From JAAYVZ01 sp035403265 (GTDB lineage Bacteria > Acidobacteriota > Thermoanaerobaculia > Thermoanaerobaculales > Thermoanaerobaculaceae): 15,735 nucleotides of DNA. The first letter of the stretch is position 1, and each line of letters starts with the position of its first letter. The notes under the pieces were generated by a model. It saw nothing but the letters and a program-made list of their open reading frames with translations, ran no database searches and was not told where the DNA came from. Below, piece by piece: positions 13,739-15,735 of this stretch. The stretch spans positions 1 to 15,735 of the forward strand of contig DAONEV010000056.1 of the NCBI GenBank assembly GCA_035403265.1, given 5' to 3'. A program made the position numbers and the translations under genes.

Positions 13739-14929
13739 GTGCGCGGGTGGCCTGGCGCGACGGCGGGATGCGCATTGATGCTGGCGGCTACGAGCACTGG
13801 TGGAGGAGCGAGCGTGCAGCGCGAGGTCTGCCTGACTGTCGTGGTGACGCGCCTCCCGGCGGCCACCCCGCCCGGAGCCGAGCTGTATGTTGCCAGCAAC
13901 CTCCTCGGCTGGCGACCCGACCCGAGTCACGGCCGCCTGCAGCGAGCCGGCGACGGGACCTGGGCGGTGACTCTGACCGTTCCGGCCGGGGCCCGGGTCG
14001 AGTACAAGCTGACCCGCGGCTCCTGGGAGACGGTGGAGAAGGGGCCACGCGGCGAGGAGGTGCACAACCGCGCCGTACAGGTCGGTGAGGCCGACGTTGC
14101 CGTGCGCCTGACGGTCGCCGCCTGGGCCGACCAGATCACGGCGCCGCCGCCCCATCACACGCTCACAGGCAACGTCGTCGTCATCGAAGCGTTTCCAGCT
14201 CCGGAGCTGGGCGGCACGAGGCGCCTGTGGCTCTACCTGCCGCCCGGCTACGAGGCCTCGGAGCAGCGCTACCCGGTGCTCTACATGCAGGACGGCCAGA
14301 ATATCTTCGATGTCGCCACGTCGTTCGCCGGTGAGTGGGAGGTGGACGAAAGCCTCGACACACTCGTCCGGGAGGGGCGGCTGCCCGGCCTCATCGTGGT
14401 CGGAATCGACAACGCCGGCGAGGCGCGGCTGGACGAGTACTCGCCATGGCTCGATCGGCAGCTTGGCAAGGGCGGACGTGGCAACGCCTATGTCGCCTTC
14501 CTGGTCGACACCCTCAAGCCCCACGTCGACCGCACCTGGCGCACCCTTCCCGACGCGGCCCACACTGGTGTCGCCGGGAGCTCGATGGGTGGCTTGATCG
14601 CCCTCGTCGCCGGGCTGCGCCACCCCGAGGTCTTCGGACGAATCGGCGCCTTCTCCCCGACGTTCGGCTTCGCTTCCCGCATGCCCATCCGGTTCGTGCG
14701 CGCCGCCCGGGCAGGGGTGCCACAGCGGATCTATCTGGACATGGGCGCCGAGGAGACTGGCCACCCGGCCCACGACCGCGAGCTCGTGGACCTGACCAGA
14801 GCCGCGGCGGCGGCCCTGACCGACGGCGGATTCGAGGTGCGGCTGGTCGTCGATGCCCATGGCAGGCACCATGAAAGCTCGTGGGCGGCCCGCTTTCCCG
14901 AGGCCGCGACCTGGTTGTTCGGGCCATGA
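13739..14929 (+). CDS. Putative esterase of the Fes/esterase D type with N-terminal CBM20-like domain
   Basis: A 396-residue protein with three parts. A hydrophobic N-terminus (ALMLAATSTGGGAS, 12-25) could be a short signal peptide. A beta-sandwich at about 44-115 resembles CBM20/CBM48 starch-binding domains: ELYVASNLLGWRP, GTWAVTLTVPAGARVEYKL and GSWETVEKG. An alpha/beta-hydrolase esterase follows from about 145: LWLYLPPGY, PVLYMQDGQNIFD and the nucleophile S282 in GSSMGGL, with H378 in HGRHHES as the likely catalytic histidine. Fes-type enterobactin esterases and some glycan deacylases share this pairing, so the substrate is unknown. The GTG start is chosen because AGGAGG (13728-13733) lies 5 bases before it. 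An ATG at 13715 would add 8 residues but overlaps the -10-like box. The TGA stop overlaps the next start (ATGA). Confidence 0.82.
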   Translation: MRGWPGATAGCALMLAATSTGGGASVQREVCLTVVVTRLPAATPPGAELYVASNLLGWRPDPSHGRLQRAGDGTWAVTLTVPAGARVEYKLTRGSWETVEKGPRGEEVHNRAVQVGEADVAVRLTVAAWADQITAPPPHHTLTGNVVVIEAFPAPELGGTRRLWLYLPPGYEASEQRYPVLYMQDGQNIFDVATSFAGEWEVDESLDTLVREGRLPGLIVVGIDNAGEARLDEYSPWLDRQLGKGGRGNAYVAFLVDTLKPHVDRTWRTLPDAAHTGVAGSSMGGLIALVAGLRHPEVFGRIGAFSPTFGFASRMPIRFVRAARAGVPQRIYLDMGAEETGHPAHDRELVDLTRAAAAALTDGGFEVRLVVDAHGRHHESSWAARFPEAATWLFGP

Positions 14930-15735
14930 GCGACCTCTGCCAGCCTGCGCCTGTGGGGCCGCCGCCGGCCCTTGACACGCTCTGGGAGGGAGTCTCCGGG
15001 TCGGCGCTCGATGCGGGGGTCGTGCCTGACCTGCTGGCGCTGTGGGACTGGGAGTACGACCTCGGCTTCATGCGGCGGTTGGGATGTGCTTGCGCGGCCA
15101 GGGGCCTGGCTTTCGCAGCGGTTCGGCGCAATGCCCTGCGGGTGGTGACGCGGCTCGTCGAGCGCCGACCCCAGGCCCCGGCCGTGGTTGTCGACCGACT
15201 CTCCGACGTCCAGCCTGAGCTGGCGACGCCGCTGGGGGCCCTGCACGCCGCCGGCAGCCGCACCGTCAACCACGCGACCCGGATGGCCTGGTGCCGTGAC
15301 AAGGCCACCATGCACCTCGAGCTGGTGGCGGCCGGCATCCAGGTCCCCTACGGCGTCATCATCTCGAGCGAGCACGCGGCGCGCGCTGGGGGTTTCCTCG
15401 CCGACCACGCCCATGCGCTCGGCGCGCCATTCGTCATCAAGCCGGCCGAGGGCGGTGGTGGTGAGGGCGTGGTGCTCGACGCGTCCACCACGGCCGATGT
15501 GGCGCGCTACCTCGACGAGCGAGGCTACGACAAGGTCATCCTGCAGCGTCTGGTGATGCCCACCTCCCTGGGTGGACGGCGCGGCTGGTTCCGGGTCTTC
15601 TACCTGGCCGGCGAGATCGTGCCGTGCTGGTGGGACGACCAGACGCACGTCTATCGTCAGGTCTCGGCGTGCGAGGAGGATGCCCAGGGCCTGGGCCGAC
15701 TGCGGGATCTGACCGCTTCGATTGCCACCATCGCC
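14926..15735 (+). CDS. ATP-grasp domain protein, 3' end beyond the window
   Basis: The frame is open for all 270 codons to the window edge, so the gene is truncated at its C-terminus. ATP-grasp enzymes join a carboxylate to an amine or similar nucleophile using ATP. Visible features are an N-terminal preATP-grasp region with ALWDWEYDLGF (38-48) and VVVDRLSD (87-94), then NHATRMAWCRDKATMHLEL (115-133), the nucleotide-binding strand PFVIKPAEGGGGEGVVL (168-184) with K172 and a glycine-rich loop, ILQRLV (205-210) and WFRVFYLAGEIVPCWWDD (221-238). The ATP- and metal-binding Glu and Asn residues expected later are outside the window. The pattern recalls RimK/D-Ala-D-Ala ligase-like proteins, but I cannot name the substrate. 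The ATGA overlap with the esterase shows translational coupling and suggests a shared pathway. Confidence 0.85.
   Translation, partial: MSDLCQPAPVGPPPALDTLWEGVSGSALDAGVVPDLLALWDWEYDLGFMRRLGCACAARGLAFAAVRRNALRVVTRLVERRPQAPAVVVDRLSDVQPELATPLGALHAAGSRTVNHATRMAWCRDKATMHLELVAAGIQVPYGVIISSEHAARAGGFLADHAHALGAPFVIKPAEGGGGEGVVLDASTTADVARYLDERGYDKVILQRLVMPTSLGGRRGWFRVFYLAGEIVPCWWDDQTHVYRQVSACEEDAQGLGRLRDLTASIATIA

Noticed and set aside
13682..14872. Upstream extension of the ispG frame on the minus strand
   Set aside because: The extension is antisense to the esterase. IspG homology begins at the ATG at 13681, which has a strong ribosome site.

Overview
The window is GC-rich, densely packed bacterial chromosome and carries mostly housekeeping metabolism. 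It contains no RNA gene, CRISPR array or intact mobile element. The lineage cannot be fixed from the sequence. GyrB carries the long C-terminal insertion seen in E. coli-type enzymes. The transhydrogenase is closest in sequence pattern to actinobacterial-type Sth. Several operon-leading genes look leaderless (a TANNNT box 6-7 bases before the start codon), a habit common in Actinobacteria, Deinococcota and Chloroflexota. An uncultured, high-GC terrabacterial lineage is my best guess, with low confidence.

Layout. Positions 1-5485 hold a plus-strand run of gyrB (5' end cut off by the window), gyrA and a small TalC-type transaldolase. Positions 5486-8458 hold a vitamin B6 operon: a MocR-type regulator (PdxR-like), pdxS and pdxT, all on the plus strand, with a recognisable promoter and operator-like repeats before the regulator. 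Positions 8456-8557 form an imperfect inverted repeat whose outer ends are the stop codons of two convergent genes. Positions 8555-10058 hold two divergent genes with leaderless-looking promoters: a class-II cyclic-nucleotide phosphodiesterase-like metallo-beta-lactamase protein (minus) and a short lipoate-protein ligase-like protein (plus). Positions 10059-10775 hold a promoter, a long leader with a possible 37-codon upstream ORF and hairpin, and a small lipoprotein of unknown function. Positions 10924-13681 are minus-strand: ispG upstream, then sthA. Positions 13714-15735 hold, divergent from ispG, a secreted-looking CBM20-like/esterase fusion translationally coupled to an ATP-grasp protein that runs off the window.

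How the genes fit together. PdxS/PdxT make pyridoxal 5'-phosphate from ribose 5-phosphate, glyceraldehyde 3-phosphate and glutamine. The adjacent transaldolase works on the same pentose-phosphate pool. SthA balances NADH and NADPH, and IspG is the Fe-S step of the MEP isoprenoid pathway. The points most worth a second look are the glycine at the quinolone-determining position of GyrA, the altered PLP-binding residues in the PdxR-like protein, the consistent leaderless start architecture, the inverted repeat at 8456-8557, the leader of the lipoprotein gene, and the esterase/ATP-grasp pair, which I cannot assign to a known pathway.
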